A stretch of 64,000 bases of DNA. Source: Phalacrocorax aristotelis (lineage: Eukaryota; Chordata; Aves; Suliformes; Phalacrocoracidae). The position numbers and the translations under genes were made by a program. The notes under the pieces were generated by a model. It ran no database searches and was not told where the DNA came from. It saw only the letters and a list, made by a program, of their open reading frames with translations. Positions 50,069 to 64,000 of this stretch are shown in pieces (the first letter of the stretch is position 1; each line of letters opens with the position of its first letter). The stretch is from contig NC_134284.1 of the NCBI RefSeq assembly GCF_949628215.1, positions 5,276,850 through 5,340,849 of the forward strand, given 5' to 3'.

Positions 50069-53000
50069 CCAAAAGTATTGGGCCTCTAGGATTTCTGTCT
50101 CTGTTGAGCAAGGGCAATCTTTCCACCCACACAATGAAATTTTGTATATTTTTAACAACTTTGCAGCTGCTGTCGTCATGAATATCCCTTAGTGCTGTTC
50201 AGTCAGATTTGCTGATAACCATATTCAAAGAGGAGAAGCAGCATTAGACTCATGAGGAGCCTAAGGAGAAAGGCAGGCATGGGCCTCTCCCTTCTTTCAC
50301 CCCCACACTGAATGATTTAGATTTCTTTGTAACTTAACCCAGTGGGACGCAACCATGTACTGGGCTTGGGGCTCAGACCGGCTACTTTTTTTCTAACACC
50401 TGCTCTGCCCAAGAAGATGCTTCTCTCTTCATTAGTAGTAGGCAGCGAGATTAGAATGGCATGACAGCTGGATTTATTTATTGGGAGTTTATGACCCAGG
50501 TTTTGATCTGATACACAAACAAAGTCTCAGCCCAAACTCTTGAGTTTGCCTGATTTTGACTCAGACTAACTTGGCTTTGTTGGACGATTTGTTAAACTAT
50601 CAAGCTTTTTTTGCTGAGGTCTGAGTCTGTAAGACCATGTGTTTGAAAGGAATGAGTGAACATAAGGGATGTGACGTGCCCCTCTCTTAAAGCCTTACAG
50701 AATATTGTAGGTAATTCTTAGTGTGTGCCTAAGGTGTAATGAGGTGAGAATCTTCTGTATATAGAAAAATAGAGGAATTTTGGCTGAAAGGTACAGCAGG
50801 TAAACCAACACCACAATAACCTAAGTTGTACCAGATTTCAAATGGTGAGTTCATGCAACAAAGTCCTTGGAATAAATTAACAGGTAATAATTAAGAAAGC
50901 CCTATCAAATTTACTTGCTGCCTTATGTAAAAAAGCATACATGATGGCAATCCAGCTATGAATCGTGGCATTCTATTGAGGCAGTACATTTTCTAGTCTA
51001 GGTGTTGAATTAAGATATTGCCTCTGTTCTAAAACCGGATCACTGTGTCAGCTTTGCCTTTGTCATTGTGCAGCTCAGCTGTAGCTCTTGTGTGCTCAAG
51101 CATTTCTCTGTAGGACACAGTTGGAGTCGAGGATCACGTTGACAGAAACATATGTGGAACCATCAGCCATTAAATCTCTCAGTCAGAATTTTCTGGCAGA
51201 CGCAGACGAGAGTTGTAGCAGACTCTCTGCATTCTTCACGCAAACAGACTTCCAGTTTTGTGTGGGGCTAAAAGCACTGAGCGGCTTGCCACAGTCTGCA
51301 AGAAAAAGTACTTGGATTTCAAATACTTTTCCAGACTTGCATTGTTATTAACCCAGTTTTTCAGTAGTGGCTATTTATATTTAGGAAACTGACTCTCTGT
51401 GCTTAAGTGCTCAATGGGAAACTCTCCTGCGTGCAAAATACTGATTCACGTGCTAGTTAAAGCCTCCTTAAAGCTTTATGCCTACGCTTGCATTTCTATG
51501 GTATTTCTGAGAGTTCTAAAGGGCTAGAATTCGCTTGTCAACCCTGAAAAATCATTAGGTATCACCGTTACGTAGCGATTTTATTTTACTTTAAAAAAGT
51601 ACTTTGCATGCTTGCCTCCCACTTAAATGGCTGAAATACATTTATGGTGAGATCCTGGCCTTATTTGGTTTGGTAGGGTGCTTTCTGCCAATGATGGCAA
51701 CAGAATGATATTTGATCATTTGGTCAGGTTGTGTTTATCTGGCATAGCGCACTCTCTCAGCTAACTGAATAGTAGCTGGCTACTTTGCGTGAGCTAATGA
51801 ACTCTGCTTCTTTGTGGGATAAACCATAGTGTCTCTGAACAGTTGTGCGTTATGCGATGTAGAAATATGGATTTAAAGAAATAGAGGTGCTCAGTCAGAT
51901 TAGGAAGCTGTGTAATTATTAACAATATACAAGACCAAGTACAGAATGGTCGTCTGTTGAAAATTCAAGGATGGGCCATGAATCAGAAAGACAGAGTATC
52001 TTTCAGAACTGTTCAGCAGGAAGACAGTTTGGTTTTACATTGCTGTTAAGGTTTTGTGAGAAGGTCACTTGGTGTGTACTTGTCTCTTTGCTCTCATCTG
52101 TTCTGCAAATGTAAAAAGTCAAGCAGGGATGTTTTTGCGGTATCAGCAGCTGAGCAGGACCGGGACAAATTTCATTACAACATTGCATATTAAGGCAACT
52201 CTGGTATTGACTCTGAAAGAAGCTAGGTAAACGGATGCTCTGATTAATGAAAGATCTGTTCTCAGGCTGACAGGGAGATAGCAAAATAACATCTTGAAGC
52301 AGAAGGGCTCGTTAATTTGTAAATCAGAAAGAATTTAGTTCTTGCTGGACATTTATTACTGGGTAGCCTGGTGGTAATGCCAGTTGCAAAGCAAGAGCGG
52401 AAAACGTGTTTTTCTTGCCCTAGAGAATATTTAAATGGCTTCCCTTTGTGATGGGTGACAGTGTTCAGAACTGGAGACCCCTCATATAAATAAACCAGTA
52501 TGTACTGAGGCAACTGTTTCAAGGAAAACGTGGTTTGCTGGTTTTTTTTTTGGGGGGTGGGGTGGGGTGGGGGGTGGAACTTGTACTACAGACAACAGGT
52601 GGTTCTTATCTTCAGGCTTTTCCCTCCTCTTTTTCAGGGTGTCTTTAAAGACTTCTATGCAGTCTTCACACCAACTATTCAAAGAGGAATAACTTTTAAC
52701 AGAGTGCCATGTCAGTCATATCAAAACAAAGAGAAGCAAAAGAGGGCTCCAAGCCAACCAGTTGCTACTGCAGTTGGTCCAGCAACTGGATGTTAAGTAA
52801 AGAGTGAAATTGAAAATAGAGCTGGGACTTAACATTCTGTCCACAGATTCCACCTTGTTTTCATGATAAAATTGCTTCTTCCAATACAGATTTACATTAA
52901 AACGCTGAGATAATCTGGACCTAGCTTTAAAATAATAGTAATTATGCATTTTGCATATGTACACTGTAAGTGAATTTAGATATATTTACTCTGCCTTGCA

Positions 53001-55119
53001 TTCAATGTAGAGTCAGACAAGAAATACTACTTCTCTCTGTGTGATTAGAGAGATATGCAGATATTTTGCATGTGTCCTTTAATTTATAACATTTTTTGAT
53101 AGGTAAATATAAATATATGTACACTGACTCTGAAACATTTCAAAAATTTCCAATATTCTGAAAGTGCTGAAATTCAGTTGAATTCAGTGGAGTCAATTTT
53201 CCTTTAGCTCAGTTCGGAGGGCATACTTATTTTTCTCTCACAGAAGTAAAATTAAATCTTTTATTTCAACAGGGTAGGGATGCATGCCTATGGCCCTCAT
53301 TCAGAAAAGTACTTAGTTAAAACCATCCCTTTTCACTAAAACTTGCCTTCAAATACCACCGATGCCAGTGTTGCTTTACTTGGGCCAGTGTCTGGTCCAC
53401 TGTTTCTAGCAGAACAAGAAAAGGAATAATAGGTCATCAGACTGTAATAACTCGTGATGTGTGGTTCTGCCAAGGTCTGATGGCTCTGTACACAATACCA
53501 GCATCACAGCACCTGTCCCTTTAGAATCTAAATGTTCTGTGAATTTACTGAACACAGTCACAACTGCACAGAAAGTTGCCGTATTTCTATTCCATTTTTG
53601 AAATACTGAGAGCTAGATTTGAGCTATATTCCTTCATCCTCTGAGTTCTATAAACAGGTTTATAGAAACTCAGGTTTAATTTACCCATGGGATACAATAC
53701 ATTTTTTAGCCAGTTTGAGTAAAGTTATGGTGAAAAAGACTAACCGGAGCAATACCTGAGACAAGTGTGCAGATGAGACAAAGCATGAAAAAAAAAATCA
53801 GCACTTTTACAAATGATCTGATTCCACAGGGCTTAAGGTGTAATAACATCATGGAATATCATAGTAGCAAGCTTGTTCTTCGTTTCTAGCTTTAGTAGGC
53901 CACTAACACCAAAAATCAGCCCGCCCTTATGTAATTCAGTCACTCCTTACCAGGTGCCATGCAGGAAGAATCCAGGGTTACAAAAACCCCCTGTAAATAG
54001 AAAAAAAATAATCTAACCCCTAGAAATATCTTAATCTAAACTGGTTGTCACATTGCTCAGAATCCAAAGTTCATTTTTGTGTATAGTGCTGAGATGAGCT
54101 GCCAGCACCAGTGACACAGTGACTTTTAGATGCATGCTAGGGTGGTGATTGGAAAATAGCTAAGACCTTAGTCTTGTATTAAGCTGTGTGTGGATGGATG
54201 GCCCCCTAAGCTTGTAGTACACAGCTTCATGCACACTATGCCATTAAAGGATTTGTAAGTCAGGAACAAACATTAGCTTTAAAAATTCACTTACTGATGG
54301 TAAAGGCATTACCCATTTGGATTTAAAAAAAAAAATGTTTTCTCTTATGACAGAGATGTGAAAGACATTTTTGCTTGGTTCCAAGGAAGGTTTTTCTGTA
54401 TGTTGCTAACCACTGATTCTCTGAATACTGAATGTCAAATTCATTAGCATGGGTTTATCCACTGGAAATGGGTGAGGAGTAGGAAATATACTGTCCTAAT
54501 AGAATTAGTAACTACACAGTGGTTTGCAACATGAGCTCAGAATACACGATGCTGCTATTTGGCCTAATCTTTTGGGACGTGGCAAGTTCCAGGGTATTGA
54601 TCGTTTCAGATTTAATTTAGCCTTTAAATTTGAATTGGTCCCTCCAGCTCTGTTGCCAGATTAAAAGCAGCAATAAGAAAGATCTCTTTCCTTCTTAGGT
54701 AAGAAACATTCAGACAGGGCTTTAGCCCATCCCCCAAACACAGCACTGTTACTTTCACAGCATTAACTGCATGATGACCATGGGTAAAATGATATTTGAA
54801 GTACTATGGGGTTTACGCTTGCCATTTCCATTTGATTTTGCAAATCAAATCCGTGCAGTTGTGATCAAACTTCTTGGCTGATTGGATTAAAAGACAAGAC
54901 ATTTGGATGAGAGAAAGAGATTACGCACATTCTCAGATCTGAAAAATGTCTAACTATTCAATTCCAGATGTATTCAAGTATGTCCAAGAGCAGGATTTGG
55001 CCCACAATTGCAATATTGTGACTATACTTTCTACGTATGACTTGTTATAAAGTCATACACCTAGAGGTAAAAACTGCCTGTGGCAGCTAGTCCCCTTAGG
55101 AGCACAGGAAGAGGGCTGT
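50069..55119. other. Non-coding intergenic DNA
   Basis: AT-rich, without recognisable genes. Contains the G-run cluster at 52552-52577 and ordinary sequence otherwise. Confidence 0.55.
52552..52577 (+). other. Intergenic G-quadruplex-forming run after a T10 tract
   Basis: G runs of 6, 4, 4 and 6 bases separated by single T residues, directly after ten T. Matches a stable short-loop quadruplex pattern and would block polymerases. Confidence 0.8.
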
Positions 55120-55345
55120 GTGACTGACAAAACCTGGGGCTCAGTGCACACGTCGCGCGACGTCCAGCCTGGCATCGGGGGCAGGAGGGCAGTGACAGTG
55201 TGGGAAGGCAGCGGAGGCAGGCACTCAGCTGCCTATTGCATTCCGCAGGCGTTGCCTGCAGCTGAAGGAAACTCAGCAGATCTACTCCTTCAGCTGATGA
55301 GCGGAGCCGAAGGGATTCCTTCTGCTGTTTGCCGAGCGCTCAGTC
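55120..55345. promoter_or_regulatory. Isolated CpG-rich patch with a palindromic CpG core
   Basis: A GC-rich segment inside AT-rich DNA, with many CpG sites. At 55150-55163 it holds the perfect 14-base palindrome ACGTCGCGCGACGT. Further CpGs lie in GGCATCGGGG, GCAGCGGAGG, TTCCGCAGGCGTTGCC, GAGCGGAGCCGAAGG and GCCGAGCGCTC. It may be a small unmethylated promoter or enhancer, or a captured exon. The open frame across it starts with GTG and is not convincing. Confidence 0.3.
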
Positions 55346-56139
55346 CGCCCTATTCTGACCAGACACTGACACAGAGTTTTGATATTTAATACATATGAAG
55401 AGATTGCCAAGTTTTACTGCTCATTAGTTACCAACTATCAACAGGGAAACAATCTGTCTATCAGATACCTCCTTAGGTGAAGCTAACTGAGACGCGGCAC
55501 TTGTAAATGACATAGTGACTAAAACAGGTGACTTAGAAACAGTGCTTAGTCTATAAGTAAATAAAATAGCAAAATATTTATGGAGGTGGGCATTGTTCCA
55601 AGGAACACATGCCACTGGCTGAGAACACAGTAACTATGGCATGCAGAGAATAAAGTATAATAAGCCCCCCTCTCTGCTTCTGTCCCAGCTTCCTCCTCAG
55701 CTGTAAACAGGGACCCATATCCCACCCCCATCTCCTTCCCTGCCTTACAAATGGCATACCTTCATCTCTGGTGGCAGTGCTTCTATAGCCTCCCTCCTTT
55801 GGCACCTACTGGAGTAGGACAACATGGTCACTTCACTGGCATGCTACAAAGCCAGTACTTTACACACCTCAGAGGGAAGGAAATTAGCTCAGTGGGATAT
55901 TTATAGATTATACTGATGAAATTTCTGATTGTTTTGGAAAGCCAGCACCTGGGAATTACACATGAAACCGTTGTAGCCTTCTTCCTGAATTGAAAAAGTT
56001 CTACATTGCAAAAAAGGAGACATTTAAAATTGTGGACTGTCAGAATGAAAGTTGCCTGCGCATTTTTAATTCTGTTCCTCTGTAGTTATGCACTATGAAA
56101 GGAGACTTCATTCTGAGCCATCCCCATGGACTGTTCCTA

Positions 56140-56205
56140 TAAAGGTTGTCAGACTAGATGATCAAGATGGGCCCTTCTGGTTTTGTAACCTATGGAGTTC
56201 TGATC
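56140..56205 (+). mobile_element. Ancient CR1 fragment
   Basis: AGACTAGATGATCAAGATGG followed by GCCCTTCTGG and a decayed tail matches the old amniote CR1 3' end (GGACTAGATGATC..GGTCCCTTCTGGCCTT..CTATGA as I recall it). Strongly diverged, so a pre-avian or early avian insertion. Confidence 0.7.
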
Positions 56206-59200
56206 TAAAACGACGTGATCGCACACCATTTTCCCCTCAGCCATGCCTACCTCAGTGCACCAGGTAGATCTGCACTGTGGCTGAATTAGTTTGCTGTCTC
56301 TAGGATAACTGTTCCATTTGTTGGAGAATTTGTGAGATATATAGGGTGGAATGAGTAAGCTTTTAAAAAAAAATTTTAAAAAGGACAGTCACTCCAGAGA
56401 ACTGGATTCTATCCTTGACTCTGTCACACAGTTTCTGTGTAGGGTAAATTTAGACCAGGTTTCCACGTGCAATTATTAATTTCTGAAGGTTTAAGCTGGG
56501 TTGCCGAGGAATTTGTTGGAAATGCTGAGCATTTAAAGCTGCCGTTAAAAACAAAAACCTGTGTTTTGTACACAGATGATAGCACAGAATGATAAATTCT
56601 TTGCAGAAGTGCTTGAAATTGGGAATCCAAATTAGTGCAGGATTCTGATATTTATGTACCTGGCAAAAAGAATACCAGATCACCATAGTGGTACAAAGAT
56701 AAGCTCAATAATGTTTGTGAAGAGCTACAAATGCTGGACAAATAGAAGAATTACACAAGGAGGTAAATAACTGTTCAGAACAGAGACTGGTTGATGTACC
56801 ATAAGTAAGAGAGTACCACACATCCATTCATGAAGATAAAGGAAAATAGGAAATAACTGTTCATTCCTCTACTGCATGAAATGAGAAATTTCATTTTCTA
56901 TAGAAAAGAAATCTAATTTGCAAGGAATATTTTAGAGTATATGAAAATGATTGTATATGATTCCATACACATTTTAATGATGTACAAACCTAGATAAAGG
57001 CTCCAGTTTTGGGCTCGTTTAAATTGTCAGCTGCTTTCAGATAACTTATATTAGACAGAGATCTTGACTGGTCACTCAAATGACAGCGAACACTCTTCAC
57101 TTAATAGCAAAGTACCACTAGAATAAATTAGAAGGGTTTAATATGCACTATACAAAGTAACAAGAAGCACTTTATTCTCAAGCTGGCTTTTGGGTCTTTA
57201 AATTATATTCCTTGGTCTGTCATCTGGGGAATGCTGATCAGAAATGTTTTTAAGGTAACATACCTAGAATTTTAGAGTTATATATTTCCCTGTCCGCTAT
57301 GAGCATTTCCCTCGATAGTTGAGTGGCTTTTTTGAACCTCTGCAGTGTTATGTCAGACCTTTTGGCACAGGCAGGTGTGAAATGTTCCAAGGAAATGACT
57401 GCAGTCTTACAGCACATGGGCACACATTGTCATCTTGGAATGTATGTTTTTGAATCAGCCATAGTACTGATGAATAGAAGGGAAAACTACTGCTTATTAA
57501 ATAAACCCTTAAACTGGAGGGGTGGGGGATACTTGTGGAAAAGTTTAACCTGTTCAATTTTTAAACAGTTCTGTTTTGCAAACAGAAGCTCTTGTGACCA
57601 GCAACTCTAAGGTCTACAGTAGAAGAAGACTAAAAGAAACATTTAGCCATTGCTACAGCTAATGGCTCAAAAGGGTGCACATATACCCCTTGCACAGAAA
57701 TACTCTCCAATCCCTGTATCAGATTCATGAGTTCTAGTGCAAGGACCAAAGCATAGTGCTCCGGGCAGTAGAGTCACTGTCACAATGGCTCAGTAGTCAG
57801 TTTAATAAAGGGGTAAGAAATTGACCAGTTAGCAAAGCTAGATTCTCTGTTCTAAATGTGGGGACCTTCTGAGATGGTAGGAAGAATCTGATCCTTCCTA
57901 CACTGAAAGAATGTTGCTAATAAGCTGTAGCTGTGTTTTCTAAACTGCAAGAGTCATCAAGGAAGGGTTTTGGAAGATGCATCCGATTTACCAGTTCATT
58001 ACGCTAGCATCAGTTTGACAGGTGCGATCCACCAACACAGTATTAAGAGCGTAAGATAAATTATAGTATTCTTTTTGATCAAGCAGCAAACTGCAGTGGC
58101 ATATTGCACAAAGCCCAGTGTGTTCAGTCACTAGGCATTTGCACTGACTGCCTAAAATAGAATGTCTTTCTGCGATGGGTTAATCCCTTTTTGGCTCTCA
58201 TCCTGGGTAGATTACTAGTTATAACATGCTATGAAAGACTGCTGTGTAAGGCAAGTATCTCACTTCAGTCGCTTACCACGTTCTCTGGAGAGTAGAAGAT
58301 TCTTGTGCATCTGCTAAGGATATGGGGAATATTTTAATTGTCTTTGCTAAAGTTTCCAATGTATATATATGTTTTTTTTTAAATTATATATTAGAATGTT
58401 CTTAATCCTGGTACATTTTGAGTACTAGGGAAGAAATTAGGCTTTGATTTTGCCTAGGAGTTCTAATCAGTGTGTGTTCATAATTTAAAGCACAAAATGT
58501 GTTTGGTCATTCTGTATCACTTGGTTCTTTTAAAAGTCTGGGAGTCTAAACATTATGAGAAGACTGCAGTGATAATTGTGGTATACTTTACACTTACCTG
58601 AAGGTCAATATAAATATCAGAACTTGGCAAAGAAAAAAGAATATTCCTCAAACATTTCCCTGTAAGAAAAATGAGTCTACTTCAGTTGAGTTTATGTTCC
58701 CATTTGAAGGAGCTTTTCATTGACATTCAATTAATTGAATTTTCCTGAAATGAATGTGTGTAGAAGCCAAGTTATAAACTTTAGAAAGTTTACACTTTTC
58801 TGTCCCTTAGATTTAGTGCTAAATAGGGATACATTTAAAGTGCTTGATTTTTAAGATGTGCTAAACCTTGATCTTTATCAAATCAGCTCATTTTGAAATG
58901 CTTTAGCTTGCTCTCCAAATCATTATCCTCATGTGCATGTCAGCAAAATTTTGTTGATTACAAGGGTTTAAAAGCTGCCAGAGCTTGACACTTGGTCAGA
59001 GAATGGAAGAGGGATTGTGCAATAACCATGAGTAACCAACCCTCCCAGAAATTGTGTGGGAGCTTCATGAGGAAATGTTGAGACATTAGAACAATTAGAC
59101 GTTGGTCAACAGAAATGAAAGTCACCCCAAAGGCCCTCAGTTACTATTAATAAAGATACTTCTTGAGGAAATTAAGTTGTTAACATTTGTGGAAAAAAAA

Positions 59201-62200
59201 AGGAGAAAAGCCTGTGAAAGAAATCCACTGTTACCTACAATAAATATGGATAACTTAAAGGAGTGAGAAGTGGGTTTGTTGTTTTTTTGTTTTTGTTTTT
59301 TTTTTTTTATTGGACCGTAATGTCATTGTTATATTTTCTTATTTTCCATTCTATTGCATTTTGGATTTTAGCACAAAATGGGGGTGGACTGATCTAGAAT
59401 ATTTGTCAAAAATACATAAACACAATGAAAATCCAAATCCATCTGTACATCTGATTTGGCTGGTGATTGTGTGTCTTTTGTACATAGATCCAAGCTCACT
59501 GTGCCAGAAAAATGTTCAAGCCAGACAAAAGTAAGCTTTGACCCTGAAGGTACGAGATCCTGCTTACACAGGTTAGACTGCAGGGGTAAGCCCTGCTGAA
59601 AGATGGGGTGTAAAGCCTGCAGGACTTTTAAACTGCATAGGCTCATATGGAAGCATCTCAGACTTTGGGTGTGGTATGAAGCATTAAAATAATGCTCAAA
59701 TGTATTCCCTTATCTTTGGGGATAAGGAAATGGGAGATATTTTATGTGGATGATTAACTGTCCCATACCAATCCCTTTGCAGGCGAATCCGAGGTCCCTT
59801 GTAGACACCAGAAAGCGGTTTATGAAGCAAGGTAGTCTGCAAAACCCCCAATCGTTCTGGGGAAGATGCAAACAAAAAATGTCAATGACATCAGGTAAAA
59901 CAGAGATTCTTTTTTTTTAAAATATTGAGCAAAAGAATTACAGTTCAGTTTCTCAAGGAAGAGCAGGGAAGCGGGTCGGTATCAGGGTCCCAGCAGTGAA
60001 TGCTGACATCAGACTTTTCAAGGGTGACCAGAATAATTGTACTGGAGATATCTGCCAAAATCAACAATGTCGTATCACACCTGTCAAGCTACAACAAAAT
60101 TGCCCTGGAGTGAGTCATGTTAACATCCACGTACACTGCAAACTGAGCAAATACAAACAGGCCTCTGCTCTCCCTGCCCGTCATTAGAGTTATTTGTTCA
60201 ATTTGTTGCTTTGCCTCAATTCTAGTTAATGTGACTTATGAGCATTTAGTGCATGCTGGAAAGACAAAGGAGAGAAGCGACTCTGCCGAAGGTCTGGGCA
60301 GTAGTCCAAAAATCCTAACTCTATAGCGACAGACAAAATCAGGCCTGACTCACAGGAAAGAGTGGAGGATTACGGGGAGGGATGCTGCTAGCTGGCATGG
60401 AAACAACACTGAAATTAAACAAAAGCATAAGACTGTAAGGGAACCAAACTTTACTTTTTCTAGGGCATGACAGTAAATATTTCTGAAACAGTTTCAGACA
60501 TCGCTGACTCTGCTGGTACATTTACATGACCAAAAATCTCACCTTCAGTAGTTTAATTTTGCAATGTACACTACTATAGGAATTAGAAAAAATACTTATT
60601 ACCCTCAATATATTGGGATATAGGGAGAAATATATGGGAAATGAGGCAAATTATGTTCTTACGAACTTGGTTACCTTTAAGTTCACCCAATATCCAGGTG
60701 ATGACTTAGATTCTCTGAAGAGCAGATGTTCAGAAATTGGGAGGCAGAAGCTGGCCGAGGAAGCTGGCTCAGTAGCAGTGCAGGTTATAAATTCAGAGTG
60801 GACAATCTGTTCTCCAAAACAGAACTAAAGTGATTTAAAGTGTTCGTCAAGGTCACCGAAGAATACTATACAGGAGTGCTCCAAAGCACCAGCTGTCAGG
60901 ACTGTCAAGTCTTGCTAATGAACTGTGGAATCTGTAGAAAATAATACTGATGCTAATTGAAATCTGAATATCTTGAAAGCCTAGTAAGTGGTAGCTACTG
61001 ATTTATTTCCTACGATAATATCAGCCACTCAGCATGAGGCAATGCCTGTCTACCTATAGTAGTAGTTAATCCATTGCTGATGACATTCATACAAATATCT
61101 ACCAGGTTTGAAGCCCTCTTCATGAGATGCGGAGTTCGGATCACCTTTTGCTTTTCTAATAAATCCTGAACAGTGGTTTAGCTTCAAAGAAAGCATAGAA
61201 AGTCTGAGAAGAGCTTACAATTTGCTAGTTAGGGCTTTTTCTGGGGGCTGGTGTGGGTCTGAATAATCTCAGTTAGAAATTAATTAATTTCTTTCACAAC
61301 CTGAGTGTGTGCTTTGGGGAAGAGGAGGAGACCTTTTTATAAAATAAAATGCTGCCTGACTATGTATTTTATAAGGAGCTTAACACCAGTTTTATCTTAG
61401 GTATGTGAAAGGATGCTGACAGAATCAAGTTCCCCCCTGAAGACAAAGGAGAAAAGTATAAATTCTGGACCTTCAGGGGATTTGGATTTGAGATAAGTGT
61501 TAAGTGTCCTGTTCCTATAAAGACTGAGGATTTTCAATGCAGATGCTGAACTCAGAACACAGGCTGAATTTAAGCATTGAAAAGTAGGTTGTCTATGGGC
61601 TGAGCACCTCAAAAATTGGGTGGTGGCTCAGTTAGGGGCCTGGAGAAACGCAGTTTTGAACTTGAGAGCTAAAATTTCATTATGCACCCACAGTCATGTC
61701 TGCATAGGAGAACAACTCAGAACTTCACCTCACTCTGGTTCCAGACATGGTCTAAGTGTAGGTGTGTGTCACTGAGTTTAACTGAATTAATGAGCCCTAA
61801 TTCTTGGTTCAAGAGTTTCTGCACTGCATGGTATATGTCTCCTAAGGCCCCTTTCGAATTCAGCCTCATTTTAAAATTAGGACTTAAATCCTACTGAGAA
61901 CAATATCCATGTCTAAAGAGCCTGTCTCTCATGGAGTTATGTGAAAGACATATCAAGCATGCTCAATATTGATGCAGTTTGCAAACTGTGTTAAAGAGAG
62001 CAGTGCTTTCCCTAAGCAGTGCCCAGAACATTCAGAAAACTTCTGTAGAACACCAGTCTGGGGCTTGATAGTCCTCAAGTGCAGAGGTTCAGACAGTTTG
62101 TTCTCCACTTTAAGTTATGTTGTTCCTTTAATTGAGTTCTCTGACTTTATTTTAGATATTAGGTAAATAGTGATCGCAACTTGCAAACAGTATTTGTGTG

Positions 62201-64000
62201 GGTATGTGAAAGATCTACAGGAAGGCACATTGAGTTTTGGGAATGTGGGTCAATCTCTACTGCCCAAATGGTACGGATCCTCAGAGACACTTATTAAGTT
62301 ATTACAAATGAAGCACATACTTATGTCACCAGAGAGCCCTCCCTTTGCTATTTGTCCCTGCTTGTACTGTACCACCATAGCAAATAAATTCATTTAGTGA
62401 CAAGCTACAATTTTCTAGATTTATGCTGTGTTGGAATGGTCCCCATGGTATCTGTTTGTGCATATTTTGCAATTTAGCCTCATAAGTAAAACTCGGGCTT
62501 TTGAATTGCAATTACTTCCAGCTAGCATGCAATTAAATACAAAGTAGTCTGGTGAGTGTCCCAGCTGCATTTATGGTCTTAAGGTTTAATTTCACATAGC
62601 GAAGACTGTAAGGTTTGTTTGCCAACCAAATCTTGAAGTTGAGAGTGGAGCTCTTTTAACTAAGATATGCAGTACATGCTTCCTCTCTGCCAGGGCAAAA
62701 CTCTACTAGTGTGTCAATAACAAACTTATAATAGTTTTTATATTATTCTGACACTGTCTGTGAGTAGTTGTCATGAGCTGTTGCTTACAGATATGCAACA
62801 GATATGTCTCAATGACATAGGCCTGTTCCTGAGCAAAATAAAAATGAAGAAACGGTTCAAATCTCAACGAACTTAATTTAAATAGGACAGTTCAAAATGC
62901 TCTGAATGACCCAGGTGTGACCAGTGTAAGATCTTGTGTCCTTCCCTATTCACATCCATATTCTTAAGCCAACATGGAACAAGTTACTGCTCTTTAATAC
63001 AAATGAGATGATGAAAATCATTTTTCTCTGAAAGACATTGAAGCATTTAGACCACCTGCAGAGCTTTAATTTTTGCAATACATGGCTGCGAAGAATACAA
63101 TGAAAGTTGGCTTCTCTTCAATTAACTTTTTAGAATTAGCTCAAAGATTCCAGTTATCATCTGAACTTTTAATATTTAATTTACTTAACTTGCTAGAGAA
63201 ACACCTTCCTTTCAGCCACCAGAAACCCTAAGGTGGCCATTGGAACTGATTTCACTGCTGATGTTCAGCCACCGTTATTGGCTTTTCTTCCAAAAGCACG
63301 TAATTTGTGGCAGCTGGTAACACTGCGAAGGAAGTTGCTCTGAAGTCTAGCTTTCTGGTCAAGTGAAAGTGCTGCAGAAACTGGAGATCTCTGTTGATGA
63401 GGAATCTGGATATAGAAGTTAAAAATAGCTGATCCATCAAACGGGTCAGTTTTCCTGTGGGACTTCCATGCTTACAAGACTGAATCTGTTAATGACTGTA
63501 GAAGCATATATTCCTACAAAATTAACCATTTGGAAGCTTGGCCCAAATCATCTCCACCCCTATTGTAGAGGTGGAACATATACAGAAACTACCTAGTGGC
63601 TGGTGGACTGGGAACGCTCACAAGTTGCTTCCTTCTTTTAAAAATGATTACATGATTACAGATTTTGATTCAAAATGCCTTTAGGTGTTTAATGCACTAT
63701 ATAAAAGTGCAGGTCTCAAAACTGTTTTTAAGTGAATGATAGCCCACAATAAAAAAAAAAAAGTTGACTTAAGAACACAATCTTGCTCATAAAATAGTAA
63801 TTTTAGTGTGAAAAATTTCTTCATTATGCTATACTGCCTTGGCTGTCTTTACAGCTTGCAATGATTTGATAAAACACATGTATGTTATAAATGCAGTGCT
63901 TAAATTTTAATTTGCTTCCTTTTCTATTAAAAAAATTTAAAAAAAGTGATCATGCAATTTTGAGATGACTTGTAAATAGAGACATATTTATTTCCCACTC
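56206..64000. other. Non-coding intergenic DNA
   Basis: AT-rich and without recognisable genes or dense repeats. A T-rich low-complexity stretch lies near 59279-59309 and a poly(A) run near 63752-63763. No ORF here resembles a known family. Confidence 0.55.

Noticed and set aside
54101..54121. RE1-like CCAGCACCAGTGACA
   Set aside because: Good left half-site only. The right half mismatches at most positions, so it is likely chance.
1..64000. tRNA, rRNA, CRISPR, operon or phage-like features
   Set aside because: None seen. The composition, spliced gene and CR1/LTR repeats mark this as avian nuclear DNA.

Overview
The window is vertebrate nuclear DNA, almost certainly from a bird. It is mostly AT-rich single-copy sequence with one sharp GC-rich island. 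It has few interspersed repeats, and those present are avian types: CR1 LINE tails (33.7, 45.9 and a very old one at 56.1 kb) and an avian-type solo LTR (38.8-39.4 kb). The species cannot be named from the sequence. No bacterial features (operons, ribosome binding sites, CRISPR) are expected or seen.

There is one securely identified gene: GJD2, the neuronal gap-junction protein connexin 36 (the Cx35/36 orthologue), on the + strand. Its CpG island starts near 17.37 kb and contains the promoter and 5' leader. Coding exon 1 is 18234-18304. An 850-bp intron follows that carries a 48-bp GC-rich minisatellite. Exon 2 (19155-19998) encodes the rest of the 304-residue protein. The 3' UTR has three AATAAA signals, the last at 21024. 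This two-exon layout, with the intron splitting the Arg-24 codon, is the known GJD2 layout.

Region by region: 1-17.4 kb is upstream non-coding DNA with microsatellites, two hairpins and two small CpG clusters. 17.4-21.05 kb is GJD2. 21-29.5 kb is AT-rich non-coding DNA with blocks that look like regulatory elements. 29.5-30.9 kb is a C-rich, VNTR-like insertion, probably derived from an LTR element. 33.7 kb holds a CR1 copy flanked by an 11-bp direct repeat. 37.4-37.8 kb (minus strand) holds an unidentified compact coding-like unit: a strong-context ATG, two ORFs that would be joined in frame by removing 44 bases with GT..AG ends, and a poly(A) signal right after the stop. 38.8-39.4 kb is a solo LTR and 41.5 kb a long CTAT microsatellite. 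The rest is non-coding, apart from a weak secreted-peptide-like ORF at 49.8 kb and an isolated CpG-rich patch at 55.1-55.35 kb.

I found no convincing new multi-gene system. The items most worth checking are the compact minus-strand unit at 37.4-37.8 kb, the overlapping upstream ORF on the GJD2 leader, the mirrored architecture of the GJD2 promoter, and the isolated CpG patches.
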